Origin: Deinococcus gobiensis I-0
Lineage (GTDB): Bacteria; Deinococcota; Deinococci; Deinococcales; Deinococcaceae
Length of the DNA stretch: 64,000 nt
Direction: 5' to 3'
Assembly (NCBI RefSeq): GCF_000252445.1
Contig: NC_017791.1
Location: 310,001 to 374,000, forward strand
Made by a program: the position numbers and the translations under genes. The notes beneath the pieces are model-generated. The model worked only from the letters and a program-made list of their open reading frames with translations, did no database searches and was not told where the DNA came from. Of the stretch, positions 19,496 through 27,911 are shown one piece after another; position 1 is the stretch's first letter, and each line of letters begins with the position of its first letter.

Positions 19496-20300
19496 GTGTG
19501 CCGCCCCATCGGGCGGCACACTCCTGTTATGCGGCTGAACGATGACCACTGGGCCGTCTTGGCTCCTCTGATTCCCCCGTCCATCAAACGCACCAAACGT
19601 GGTCGACCACGCCGACCTGACCGTGAAGTCTTGGATGGCATCCTTTGGGTCCTCCGTACGGGAGCGCAGTGGGACGCTCTGCCGAAGGGGGAGTACCCGC
19701 CCAAAACTACCTGTCACGACCGCTTCCAGGATTGGAACGAACGCCAGGTCTTCCCGGTCATTCTGGCGGCACTCTACGAACTTTGCGAGGAGCAACAGCT
19801 CCTTGACCTGCGTGAAGCGTTCATTGACGGCACCTTCAGCTCTGCAAAAAAGGGGGCGCCGACGTCGGTCCCACCAAAAAAGGTAAAGGTACCAAGATCA
19901 TGATCATGGTGGATGCGAGCGGCGTGCCGATCGCGGTTCACACGTGTAGGTCAGTCCAGCCGAGGTCACGCTTGTTCAGGACACGTTGGACACCTCATTC
20001 GGTATGGATTTCCCTAAGCGCCTGATCGGAGACAGGGCCTATGACAGCGATGGTTTGGATGCGGCTTTGGCGGGTCTTGGGATCGAAATGATCGCGCCCA
20101 ATCGGCGCAATCGCCGGAAGACTCAGGATGGTCGGCCATTGCGCCGCTATCGGCGGCGCTGGAAGGTGGAACGGACCATCGCCTGGCTACAAAGCTTTCG
20201 GCGTGTCCGCACGCGGGACGAAGTCAAAGCACAGAACTTCTTGGGTATGGTTCAGCTGGCATGCATTGCCATCTTACTTCGGCTCGTCATGCAATGACGA
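19496..20300 (+). mobile_element. IS5-family insertion sequence, damaged
   Basis: The element carries a two-frame transposase of IS5/IS427 type. Its left side has a perfect 11-base-stem hairpin (GTGTGCCGCCC, CATC loop, 19496-19521) directly upstream of the transposase ATG. I could not find matching terminal repeats or a target duplication, so the outer limits are approximate and the right end may be lost. Confidence 0.7.
19529..20297 (+). pseudogene. IS5-family transposase with -1 slippery site and an extra frameshift
   Basis: Frame A (from ATG 19529) reads LNDDHWAVLAPLIPPS, GRPRRPDREVLDGILWVLRT and FIDGTFSSAKKG. At 19846-19852 the heptamer A AAA AAG is correctly phased for programmed -1 frameshifting into KGGADVGPTKKGKGTK, as expected for OrfA-OrfB. 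A second break near 19945-19955 is not at a slippery site. The last frame (DTSFGMDFPKRLIGDRAYDS, then RRRWKVERTIAWLQSFRR) encodes the DDE C-terminal part with the final catalytic Glu. The first shift is probably programmed, and the second probably inactivates it. Confidence 0.75.
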
Positions 20301-20384
20301 ACTGTTCAGATCTTTCAAACGCTCCTGAACGTCATTCATAGCTTTCTCGTCATTCGCTTGAGAAAAGGCAGTTTTGGCACTCTC

Positions 20385-20927
20385 CTAGCGATGTTGTGCT
20401 TGTTCTATTTCTCCTATCTGCTTAAAATAATCCCCAAGCGCCCGATAGGCGCAGCCCACGGCTACCTGATCATCCGTATACTCGGCTTGTTCTAAAGAAC
20501 AATTCAACCACTGATACGCTAGCTCAAGCTCGTTTAGGTGAAGAGCAATGAAACCTTGCTCGTAGGCATTGACAGCTACTGGGAGTGGGAGGTTGCCCAA
20601 CTGCTCAATGAGCTCTGCCTCCTTCGTGAAAGTAATCTTCGCTTGGAGCCAATTTCCGGCCATACGTTCGACCATCCCCACTTGGTGCAAGGCACGGTGC
20701 TGTTCACCTACTGCCTCCCGCTTCTTTGCATCATCGTGCAGATACAAAAAGATGGCTCGCGCCTCCTCAAATTGCTGGGTAAATGCTAGAACATAGCCCA
20801 GTCCAAATTGAGCCTGTCGAATCACTGACTCGTCTTGATCATTCTTAATAATACTTTGAAATAAGTGCTCAGCTGTTGGGTAATTATCCTGCGTAAACGC
20901 CAACCAAGCTTCCTCAATGCTGTTCAT
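20385..20927 (-). CDS. TPR-repeat protein
   Basis: The 180-residue protein consists of helical pairs with TPR character: AWLAFTQDNYPTAEHLFQSI, AQFGLGYVLAFTQQFEEARA, HQVGMVERMAGNWLQAKITF, YRALGDYFKQIGEIEQAQ. The codon use is clearly AT-richer than its neighbours, indicating acquisition from elsewhere. It lies between the IS element and the truncated end of a phage gene, so it may have come with the rearrangement. It probably mediates protein contacts; no partner is known. Confidence 0.7.
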   Translation of the reverse strand: MNSIEEAWLAFTQDNYPTAEHLFQSIIKNDQDESVIRQAQFGLGYVLAFTQQFEEARAIFLYLHDDAKKREAVGEQHRALHQVGMVERMAGNWLQAKITFTKEAELIEQLGNLPLPVAVNAYEQGFIALHLNELELAYQWLNCSLEQAEYTDDQVAVGCAYRALGDYFKQIGEIEQAQHR

Positions 20928-20939
20928 CCCCCATCCTAT

Positions 20940-21020
20940 TCTGGCTCTAGGCCAATGTCGCCGGAATTTCCGGATGACCTGTACAACCCGGACGCTCCGC
21001 TGCCCCCGGAGCTCCAGTGA
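20940..21020 (+). pseudogene. 3' end of a truncated phage gene
   Basis: The frame before the DnaB-like gene is open and ends MSPEFPDDLYNPDAPLPPEL, then Gln and TGA (21018-21020), overlapping the next GTG start. This coupling is typical of the operon, so the upstream body of this gene was probably removed when the IS/TPR segment arrived. The only ATG (20955) would give 21 residues. Confidence 0.45.
20964..20983. repeat. Right arm of the inverted repeat with 19469-19488
   Basis: GAATTTCCGGATGACCTGTA, the reverse complement of the left arm with one mismatch. It lies in the reading frame of the truncated phage gene (residues EFPDDLY). Confidence 0.55.
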
Positions 21021-22339
21021 GCGCGCCCCTGACCCACCAGGTCCTCGCGGCCATCGTCGGCAACGCCGCCGCCTGGGACGACGCGATGTGCACCACGGCC
21101 GGCCTGCTGATGGACGAACTCCGCCCCCACCACTGGGGCGACGAGGGCGCGCGCCGCATTGCCGAGACCGTACAGGGCCACCTGCGCGCCGGCCGGGGCT
21201 TCGGGTACAACTCGCTGGCCGTCGAACTGCCCGACACTGCGCGCACCCTGCAGGCCATCCGGGCGACCGAACCCCTGGAGAACCTCCGCCTGGGCCTGCG
21301 GGAACTCGCGGAGCAGGGCCGCAAGCAGGACGTCCGAACCGCCCTCCGGAAGGCCGATACGGACCTGAACACCCTGCCGGCCCTCACGGTGGCCTCGGGC
21401 CTCGCCGAGGCGGTAAGCACGGCCACGTCGAGCAGCGCCGGGTACCGCCACGTGAGCCAGATCGGGAGCGTGGTCGAGCACCTGCGTGCCATGCAGGACC
21501 GCCCGGACAGCGTGATCGACCTCGGCCCCGAGCTGGCCCCCCACCTGCGCTGGGGTGGCCTGCCCGTCTCGGACACCGATGGGGAAACCCTGATCATCTG
21601 CGGGGCGCAGGGGCACGCGAAGACGGCCCTGGGCATCGCCCTGGCCTTGCGCTCGGCCCGGCAGGGCCACCTGACGCACTACGACGTCCTGGCCGACGCC
21701 TCGGCCTACCAGATCCGCGAGCGCATGGTGCACACCATCGCCGGGCTGTCCCTGCGCAGTGGCCTGCTCCTGAACGCCTCGGTGCCGCCGCGGGGCAGCT
21801 GGCCGCGCGAAACGGTGGAGCAGCGCCTGAGCTGGGCGGACGCGGTGCTCAACGGCATGCCCCTGGAGATCGACGACTCCAGCCCGGACATGAACCAGCA
21901 CGAATTGCGTACCCGCCTTGCCCTCAAAGCCGCTCGGGGCGTCCGGCTCTCGGTCATGGAGAACCTGGACCACATGACCTGGGACGCCCGTGAGGAGCGC
22001 CTCGAGCGCCGGTACCAGCTGGGCCGCCTGACGCAGATCGTGCGGCAGTCCGATCGGCGCACCGGGCACCACACCATCCTGCTGGCCCAGGCCAACCGCA
22101 GCGCGGTCGAGGACGGCGACGGCATTCCCCGCCGCCATCAGGCTGCCGACAGTGACCAGCCCAGCCGCCACGCGACCTTCTTCCTGGGGCTGTTCAACCC
22201 GAACGTGGAGAAGGGCGGGGAGGCCACGCTGGAGATCAAGGGCCGCATCGACAAGAACCGTTCGGGGACGACCGGGCCGGTGAACTTCCCGGCCGCCCTG
22301 ATCAATCCGAACCTGAGCACACCGGGGGTGCCCTCATGA
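21017..22339 (+). CDS. DnaB-like replicative helicase
   Basis: The 440-residue protein starts at GTG 21017, overlapping the previous stop. It has a DnaB-like N-terminal helical domain (HQVLAAIVGNAAAWDDA) and a RecA-type helicase domain: LIICGAQGHAKTALGIALAL (Walker A), LEIDDSSPDMNQHELRTR, VRLSVMENLDHM (Walker B position) and HHTILLAQANRSAVED. It should unwind DNA at a phage-type fork with the primase encoded next, which starts within its stop codon. The Walker A sequence GAQGHAKT and the ENLDHM box deviate from cellular DnaB (usually GRPSMGKT and VDYLQLM), so it is a divergent phage form. Confidence 0.85.
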   Translation: MSAPLTHQVLAAIVGNAAAWDDAMCTTAGLLMDELRPHHWGDEGARRIAETVQGHLRAGRGFGYNSLAVELPDTARTLQAIRATEPLENLRLGLRELAEQGRKQDVRTALRKADTDLNTLPALTVASGLAEAVSTATSSSAGYRHVSQIGSVVEHLRAMQDRPDSVIDLGPELAPHLRWGGLPVSDTDGETLIICGAQGHAKTALGIALALRSARQGHLTHYDVLADASAYQIRERMVHTIAGLSLRSGLLLNASVPPRGSWPRETVEQRLSWADAVLNGMPLEIDDSSPDMNQHELRTRLALKAARGVRLSVMENLDHMTWDAREERLERRYQLGRLTQIVRQSDRRTGHHTILLAQANRSAVEDGDGIPRRHQAADSDQPSRHATFFLGLFNPNVEKGGEATLEIKGRIDKNRSGTTGPVNFPAALINPNLSTPGVPS

Positions 22340-23367
22340 GCCTGCTGGACTTCTACCGTGACGAACTCAAGAGCCGCCCCATCATGCCTGCCCTGCTTGC
22401 CCAGGCGAACATCGACGTGCCGCACAGCCGCCTGATCCGGGTGCCGGACCACGTGTACCCGGACACGAGGCCCAGCGTGTACGTGTACCCGGAGCACCTG
22501 ACCGATTTCGGGGACGCCAATGAGAATTACGACCTGCTGCGGGTGGCTCGGGAGTGGTTGGGACTGACCCTGGAGCAGGCGGTGAGCCTGATCGCGGAGC
22601 TGGCGGGCGTGCGGCCTCCTGCGCCGTTTCAGGGTGAAATCAAGCGGGTGGCCTTCGCGCCCCTGCCTGCCCCCACCCGGACGGACCCGAATGCGCACGC
22701 GGTCTTCGCCGCCCGGTGCGCCGAGGCCCTCCAGCACCCGGCTACCCAGGCTGCGGAGGCGGCGGCGCGCTACCTCGACGAGCGGGGCATCCTGGCGGCC
22801 GCCTGGCACTACGGGGCTGGGGTGGTGAACAGCACGGTCCTGGCCCGTCGGCCCCACCGGATCTGGGAGGGCATGGTCACGCTGCCCACGTGGCACCAGG
22901 GCGCGCTGCTGGCCCTCAAGGGGCGCAACCTGCTCGGGAAGGGTGAGGGACGGGAGATGCGCAACCTCGCGGGCACAGGCACGGCGCCCTATGGCTTGCG
23001 GGAACTGCGGGACAGTCACGCTGTCCTGGCGGTCGAGGGCGAGACGGACACCCTGAGCATCTGGCAGGCCTTCGAAGGCGAGGTGTCGGTCGTGGGGATT
23101 CCAGGCGCGACGCACTGGAAGAAGCTGCAACATCCGGCGCTGGCTGGGCGCTACCTGTACCTGTGCCTGGACACGGATGAGGCGGGGCAGCGGGCAGTCA
23201 GTGAGGCGCAGCGCTGGGCGGCGGATGAGGGGCGGCCCCTGACGGTGGTTCCGGGGATTGGGGACAAGAACGACCTGTTGCTGAAGATGGGCGCAGCGGC
23301 GCTGCGGGCGGCCGTGCGGGATGCGACGGCGGCGGCGGTGCGGCGTGGTGGGCGGGTGTTGCGTTGA
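22336..23367 (+). CDS. TOPRIM-domain primase, phage type
   Basis: A 343-residue protein whose ATG overlaps the helicase stop. Residues 1-90 contain a helical N terminus (LDFYRDELKSRPIMPALLAQ, LLRVAREWLGLTLEQAVSL). The TOPRIM core is VLAVEGETDTLSIWQAF (catalytic Glu) and YLYLCLDTDEAGQRAVSEA (DxD), near residues 233-285. A Zn-finger is not obvious in the N-terminal part, unlike DnaG. It probably synthesises primers for the DnaB-like helicase. Confidence 0.85.
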   Translation: MSLLDFYRDELKSRPIMPALLAQANIDVPHSRLIRVPDHVYPDTRPSVYVYPEHLTDFGDANENYDLLRVAREWLGLTLEQAVSLIAELAGVRPPAPFQGEIKRVAFAPLPAPTRTDPNAHAVFAARCAEALQHPATQAAEAAARYLDERGILAAAWHYGAGVVNSTVLARRPHRIWEGMVTLPTWHQGALLALKGRNLLGKGEGREMRNLAGTGTAPYGLRELRDSHAVLAVEGETDTLSIWQAFEGEVSVVGIPGATHWKKLQHPALAGRYLYLCLDTDEAGQRAVSEAQRWAADEGRPLTVVPGIGDKNDLLLKMGAAALRAAVRDATAAAVRRGGRVLR

Positions 23368-23957
23368 CAGGGACTCGATTGGAGGTGGGTGCGGTGACGC
23401 TGGAGCAGGACATGGCGGCCTGGGGGAAGGCGTACCGCGCGGTGGCGGTGGCGCTGAACGACCGGGCGAGGGAGGCCCATGGCCTGTTCCTTCGCTGGAC
23501 GGCGGCGGGGCGCACGGGAGACTTCAGCGGAGAACTGGCGCGGCACGCAGGTTTGTCGCGCACGACGGCCTGGCGGGCGTGGCGTGCCGGTCATGCCCTG
23601 GCCCTGGGGGCCATGGCGAGCGCGGACCAGGGCGACCTGGTAGACGCGGCGCGGGCGCTGGACTCCGGGGCGACCTCAGCCGAGGTGAATGCGGCCATTG
23701 AGGCGGGGGCGGTGCGGGATCTGGCGCAAAGCCTCGACGTGGGGCATGTGGGGCGGCGGATGTCGAGTGAGGCGGCGGCATTGCGGTCGCAGGTGCAGGC
23801 GCGGCTGGGGGCGTTGGGGTTGGAGCACTTGCCGCCAGCGGAGCGGGATGAGTTGGTGTGGCGGGCGTTTCTGTCGGTTTCAGATGAAACGCTGGCAGGG
23901 ATCGTGGCGGCGTACCGGCAGGCGACGGAGAACGTTGTGGTGGAGGGGCAGGGATGA
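23364..23957 (+). CDS. Unknown helical protein of the replication operon
   Basis: The start is probably TTG 23364, overlapping the primase stop. GTG 23394 is an alternative. The 197-residue protein has a helix-turn-helix-like stretch (LARHAGLSRTTAWRAWRAGH) and is alanine-rich and helical throughout. Its stop overlaps an ATG at 23954. A DNA-binding accessory role is possible from the HTH and operon position. Confidence 0.65.
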   Translation: MTGTRLEVGAVTLEQDMAAWGKAYRAVAVALNDRAREAHGLFLRWTAAGRTGDFSGELARHAGLSRTTAWRAWRAGHALALGAMASADQGDLVDAARALDSGATSAEVNAAIEAGAVRDLAQSLDVGHVGRRMSSEAAALRSQVQARLGALGLEHLPPAERDELVWRAFLSVSDETLAGIVAAYRQATENVVVEGQG

Positions 23958-23998
23958 GGAACAGATCAGCGGCGCAAATCACCGGAAGTCAGGCCTTT

Positions 23999-24259
23999 CT
24001 ACCCGACCGTGGACGGTGCCCAGACGATGAACGACCTGATGGCCAGGATGGTCGCGGTGAGGCACAGCAGTGCCCAGAATGCGAAGCTGCCACGCTGACC
24101 TTTTGCCCAGGCGCGCCACGCGATCGGGACATTCGAGACGGCGATGCCCAGCATCAGGAAGGCCGGCGAGTGGTCTTGACTCAGACTCCAGAACACGCCG
24201 ACGAGCATCAGTCCGACGCCAATGAGACTGAGGGCCTGCGCCCAGCGTGGTTCGGTCAT
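23999..24259 (-). CDS. Small integral membrane protein
   Basis: From ATG 24259 the 86-residue protein has three membrane segments (LSLIGVGLMLVGVFWSL, FLMLGIAVSNVPIAW and FAFWALLCLTATILAI). It is the only gene on the minus strand inside the phage replication operon, so it is likely a later insertion. No family recognised. Confidence 0.55.
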   Translation of the reverse strand: MTEPRWAQALSLIGVGLMLVGVFWSLSQDHSPAFLMLGIAVSNVPIAWRAWAKGQRGSFAFWALLCLTATILAIRSFIVWAPSTVG

Positions 24260-24343
24260 AGAGCGATTGTCACACGCCATGCTCCGGCCGTTTCCGAAAG
24301 TGTGCTGCCCGAGCTCTCCAGCGACACACCTGAGCGGTCGGGT

Positions 24344-24360
24344 AGCGACACCTTTGAGGG
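24344..24360 (-). repeat. Orphan iteron-like site
   Basis: AGCGACACCTTTGAGGG matches the reverse complement of the GTGTCGC form of the plasmid iteron at 16 of 17 bases. It lies 18 kb from the origin, within the tail of the interrupted operon gene. It may bind the Rep protein weakly or be coincidence. Confidence 0.45.
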
Positions 24361-24375
24361 ATTGGAGGGCGCCCA

Positions 24376-24738
24376 GTGACCCTCTTCCACCGGGGCCGGA
24401 AGGCCACGCACAAGTTCGGGGCGGTGCGCAGCGAGCGCGACGGCATCACGTTCGACAGCAAGGCCGAGGCCGATTACTACGACCTGCTCAAGCTCTCCGC
24501 CCAGGCGGGTGACCTGGTGGGCCTCATGAGGCAGCCGGTGTTCTATCTGCCCGGGGGCACCCGGTACGTGGCCGATTTCCTGTGCTTCTGGGCGGACGGC
24601 CGGGTCGATACCCGGGACGTGAAGGGCGTTGAAACCTCGGAATTTAAGGTGAAGTGGCGCGAGGTGCAGGCGGCCTATCCCTTCATGACCTTCGTCATGG
24701 TCAAGCGCAGCGGCAAAGGCTGGAAGGAAGAAGCGTGA
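24376..24738 (+). CDS. DUF1064 phage nuclease-like protein
   Basis: GTG 24376 gives a 120-residue protein with the DUF1064 pattern: KFGAVRSERDGITFDSKAEA, then YVADFLCFWADGRVDTRDVK followed by Gly-Val-Glu. The E...D...DVKG arrangement is PD-(D/E)xK-like. Such proteins are common in phage replication modules and are thought to be Holliday-junction or endonuclease-like. The stop overlaps the next GTG. Confidence 0.8.
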   Translation: MTLFHRGRKATHKFGAVRSERDGITFDSKAEADYYDLLKLSAQAGDLVGLMRQPVFYLPGGTRYVADFLCFWADGRVDTRDVKGVETSEFKVKWREVQAAYPFMTFVMVKRSGKGWKEEA

Positions 24739-25244
24739 TCGACGAGAAGACCCCCGGAGTTGCCAAGGTGCCCAAGCGGCGCTCCCCGGTGAAGACGGCT
24801 GTGCCCTGGACATGCTGGGTGTGTGGCGATACGCATACCCGCACGGGCGAGCCCCTGACCAGCGCTGGTCAACTCATCCGGAGCCATCTGCACGTCCACC
24901 TGTCAGAGGGGCTGGTCCGCCACGCCACGCCAGAAGAGCGCACCGCAAGCAAAGTCTTTTTCGTCCTCACGCCCGCAGGTAAGGCGTTCGCCACACGCCG
25001 TCGACTGGACCCTACGACTCCTCGCCCCCCCGCGCTCCCCCAGTCAGGCACCCGGGCACGCCAGGTCTATGACGTGATCGCCGAGTTCCCAGGCGTCCGG
25101 CTGCTGGCCGTAGAGGTCGCCGACGAGTGCGGGCTGCCCCTTCAGCTGGCAAGTGCCTTTGCGCATCACCTGGCGCGACGCGGTGTGGTGAAGATCGAGA
25201 CGGGCGGCCGGGGACGGCAGGCCGAGTTCTGGGTGGAGACGTGA
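24735..25244 (+). CDS. Unknown protein with Cys-rich N terminus
   Basis: The GTG at 24735 overlaps the previous stop. In 169 residues there is a CWVCGDTH segment with HLHVH later, possibly one metal site. The C-terminal part (TRARQVYDVIAEFPGVRLLA, ECGLPLQLASAFAHHLARRG) looks like a winged-helix DNA-binding domain. It is coupled to its neighbours, so a role in phage DNA metabolism or its control is plausible. Confidence 0.6.
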   Translation: MIDEKTPGVAKVPKRRSPVKTAVPWTCWVCGDTHTRTGEPLTSAGQLIRSHLHVHLSEGLVRHATPEERTASKVFFVLTPAGKAFATRRRLDPTTPRPPALPQSGTRARQVYDVIAEFPGVRLLAVEVADECGLPLQLASAFAHHLARRGVVKIETGGRGRQAEFWVET

Positions 25245-25747
25245 GCGCTGCACTTCCTCTCCCTCCTGTCCCTGAGATCCAGCTCAAGGTCGCCATCCGG
25301 CGTGCGGCGCAGGAGCAGTACGGCCGCCACGTCAAGAACCGGCTGGCGCTGGCCATCCTGGCAGACAACCGGACCCCGCTGGGGGAGGGCCAGTTGACGT
25401 TCACGCACAGCACGCGGGGGCGCGATCAGGCGCCGAGCAAGAAGGCCGGAGGGGACATCTTCTACACGAAGGTAGAACCTGTGCAGCTGCTCTACGGCGA
25501 GCGGACGATCCTGACCTCGCCTCTATCCCTGAAGGTCCTGGTGAAGCCGGAAGCGGAAGGGAGTAGACTCACCCTGGCGACCCTACGGACGTGGCCGACG
25601 CCGAAGACGCCGGAGGTGCTGTACCGGTACCGCCAGGACCTTCAGTCGCTCGAGCGCAAGCCCGGGCTGAGTGGTGACCTCGTCCACCTGTTCGAGGAGT
25701 TGCTGAAGCCCCACCGAGTGGAGCTGCTCCGGGCCATGAACCTCTAA
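25241..25747 (+). CDS. Unknown protein, last gene of the phage replication operon
   Basis: GTG 25241 overlaps the previous stop. The 168-residue product (LALAILADNRTPLGEGQLTF, GERTILTSPLSLKVLVKPEA) is not recognised. It ends the operon, and a long imperfect hairpin (TCCCCAAAG near 25757 and CTTTGGGGGA near 25794) follows, which could terminate transcription. Confidence 0.55.
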   Translation: MSAALPLPPVPEIQLKVAIRRAAQEQYGRHVKNRLALAILADNRTPLGEGQLTFTHSTRGRDQAPSKKAGGDIFYTKVEPVQLLYGERTILTSPLSLKVLVKPEAEGSRLTLATLRTWPTPKTPEVLYRYRQDLQSLERKPGLSGDLVHLFEELLKPHRVELLRAMNL

Positions 25748-26386
25748 CACCACCTTCCCCAAAGAGACAGGGAGCGGCCAGGGACGGGCCTTTCCTTTGG
25801 GGGAGCCACGGAACTGATAGAGAAACCTCAGGTCGAAAGCCGGATGGAGGCCTCCCCTGAGGGCCAGGAAGCGACCGTTCGGGCGCGATCAAATCTCTCC
25901 TCTATGACGGAGAAAATGACCTCTGGGTAGCCGCTCAGGGGTCGCCAACGGTCGCGTCTTTTCGGGTTCCAGGACCCCTCCCTCGGAGGGGTCTGAATCG
26001 GTCGTTTCCCGAAGCAGGCCTGTGACGCTCACGTCTGTCCAGGGGCGAGGAAGCGGAAAGCATGCGGATCAGGGAATCTGCCTTCCTGGAGGGGTTGGAC
26101 GGGTCAGGGTGGGGTGCAAAATCGTCCTGATCTTTCCGCTGTTTTTGACCTTGAAGACGGCCTTCGGTGGGGTGGCCAGGGCCATTCCAGAGGGGTCATC
26201 GTGGCGCAGAACTGACACCTAAAAAAAGAGAGGAGAAGGGGGTGTTTTCGGATTTTCGGACAGGTCCAGGGATACATGAGGAAGTGGAACTATCAGGTCT
26301 GATTGCTGGCGCTCAGACGCCCAAATGGCGGCACGGAGGGGAGGCAGAACCGACAGAACCGACACCCTAAAAAAGGAAGGAGGCAC
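25748..26386. other. Long intergenic region with hairpins and a direct repeat
   Basis: No clear gene. It contains a perfect 9-base stem with a three-base loop, GACCCCTCC/GGAGGGGTC, at 25973-25993, and two similar purine blocks, ACACCTAAAAAAAGAGAGG near 26215 and ACACCCTAAAAAAGGAAGG near 26362. Both blocks resemble strong ribosome sites followed by a GTG. The first could start a 42-residue product (26241-26370, VFSDFRTGPGIHEEVELSGL), which I list here rather than as a gene because coding character is poor. Confidence 0.4.
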
Positions 26387-26509
26387 GTGCATCCAGCCCT
26401 CACGGGTGACCTGACATCGCGGCGCGTGCGGCGCTGCTCAGGTCGGCGTAGCCCTGATTGTGGGAGGCTTCCTCATATGATCAACGAACAGGGAGGACCA
26501 GGAAGCATC

Positions 26510-26935
26510 ATGGCTGAAACCACCACCTCCAACCTCGAGCTTCTGGACAGTCGGCTGGACCAGCTTTTTACATTCATCCACCGCATGACGTTCAACCCGG
26601 AGCGTCTTACGCTGGAGCTTGTCCTGTCCCATTACAGCAGCGACCTTCAAGCCCGGGTCTCTCTGGGAGGCCTCGGTTTCTTCCAATGGGACGTTATGGA
26701 CGCACGAGAAGCCCAGGACCTCCCCCTGGATATTCTGCGGTTCATGGTGAGGGGGGGCGAGCAGCGTTTGCACCTGGTCACGACTGGCTACGAGCTGAAC
26801 GTCTCTTTCACGCAGCTCCGTTTTGAACCCTCGCAGGTCCAGGACGGTGAAGCGTGGCCGCCCCTGTGGGCTGACCTTCGACAGGCTATCGACCAGTACT
26901 TAAGGGTTACGCCTGGGCAGAGTACCGAAAAGTGA
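26510..26935 (+). CDS. Unknown protein, 141 residues
   Basis: ATG 26510 follows GGGAGGACCAGGAAG. A GTG at 26387 after GGAAGGAGG would extend the protein by 41 poorly folded residues. The product (LLDSRLDQLFTFIHRMTFNP, DAREAQDLPLDILRFMVRGG) looks like a small alpha/beta protein. It overlaps the next GTG. No family recognised, and an immunity-like role is only a guess from size and context. Confidence 0.6.
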   Translation: MAETTTSNLELLDSRLDQLFTFIHRMTFNPERLTLELVLSHYSSDLQARVSLGGLGFFQWDVMDAREAQDLPLDILRFMVRGGEQRLHLVTTGYELNVSFTQLRFEPSQVQDGEAWPPLWADLRQAIDQYLRVTPGQSTEK

Positions 26936-27237
26936 TTTTCTCTCGCGAAAGTCAGCCCTGGACTGCCGCACTGGAGGCCTGCCGTACCCTTCAAGCCGAG
27001 GGGGCCAGCGTCGATGATGTGCTTTATCTCCTCCGGCATGCAGGCTTCTGGAAGGTGGAAAGCATCAAAGCACTCCGGGAGCTTCGGGAGATGACCTTCC
27101 TCGAGGCAAAAACGCTCGTGCATCTGAGTTCCGTCTGGGAAGATCAGTACATCCCAGATGAACAGCTACACGATGAAATAGCGCGCGCAATAGAGACCCT
27201 TGAGCACGAAGACAAGTACGGCGAAGAGGGGACTTGA
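26932..27237 (+). CDS. Unknown small helical protein with L7/L12-like motif
   Basis: GTG 26932 overlaps the previous stop. Within 101 residues, ESIKALRELREMTFLEAKTL resembles the helical motif of ribosomal L7/L12 C-terminal domains, a motif also found in small stand-alone proteins. The C terminus is acidic. It is coupled to the gene before it, so they probably act together. Confidence 0.55.
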   Translation: MIFSRESQPWTAALEACRTLQAEGASVDDVLYLLRHAGFWKVESIKALRELREMTFLEAKTLVHLSSVWEDQYIPDEQLHDEIARAIETLEHEDKYGEEGT

Positions 27238-27386
27238 GACCAAAACGGACTACGGCTCTGGTGGTTGGCCGCGCTGAGGGCGACGACGTGGGTGAGTCTC
27301 CACCCTTCGCCGGCCGCGACACGGGTGAGCAGGTGCGCCGCCTGACCTGAGCTGAGTGGGTCGCCGTGGTAGAGGGTGCGGGGCAT
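27144..27386 (-). pseudogene. Possible 5' fragment of an unknown gene
   Basis: From ATG 27386 the minus strand reads PRTLYHGDPLSSGQAAHLLT and AAGEGWRLTHVVALSAANHQ, which looks protein-like. From about residue 55 it runs antisense into the end of the plus-strand gene at 27237 and loses coding character. It resembles the tail-to-tail truncation at 13030. Low confidence. Confidence 0.3.
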
Positions 27387-27911
27387 GGGGTGACCTCGGG
27401 GTGTGACAGGCCGTCCCGCTGCCCGAGATCGGGCAGGGGTGGGCAGGTGTGTACCGGCGAAGAAAGGAGGGGCAGAGCGCGCCCCCCTTCGAGGTCAGGC
27501 GGCGGCCAGCTCGTGGGCGTGGGGGAGCAAGTTGACCACGAAGGCCCAGACCGCGCGCCCCGGCTTCGGTTAGCACGGTCATGCTGAATACCTCGTGGCC
27601 CAAGGCCTACACACCGTAGGCCGTAGTGCCTCTGGGAGGCCCATAGTGGCCCAGCAGGAGGGGGAGGGGATCTCCATTACCCTGCCCAGAGTTCTGAGGC
27701 AGACCAGCGGCCCGCACAGCGCCGTCCTGCCGAGGCGGCTCAGGTCGAGGTGAAATCGCACGGCTCCACTAAAGGCGCCCGCTGGATCTGCGAAGAGTCT
27801 CACTTTAACGGACCCTCTTGGGGGCAGGGCAAGGAAGTTGCGCCCGCCTTCACCGCCTCTTGAACCCAGGTTGCCGGGAAACGGGCACTGGTGCCATGTC
27901 ACACTTCTTCC
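27387..27911. other. Intergenic region with gene debris
   Basis: No intact gene. On the minus strand near 27500-27583 a short degraded frame can be read as MTVLTEAG, then after a one-base shift RAVWAFVVNLLPHAHELAAA and a stop, a likely relic. GC-rich inverted segments such as GGCCTAC/GTAGGCC near 27604-27622 are present. Confidence 0.3.

Larger units (their letters stand above)
23954..24379 (+). pseudogene. Phage operon gene interrupted by a reversed membrane-protein gene
   Basis: An ATG at 23954 is coupled (ATGA) to the previous stop, and the frame's last ~25 codons (LPELSSDTPERSGSDTFEGL and on) overlap the GTG of the DUF1064 gene. Both ends fit the operon pattern. The middle, however, is antisense to the membrane protein at 23999-24259. 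I read this as the ends of an operon gene with an inserted or substituted middle. The frame staying open may be chance. Confidence 0.4.
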
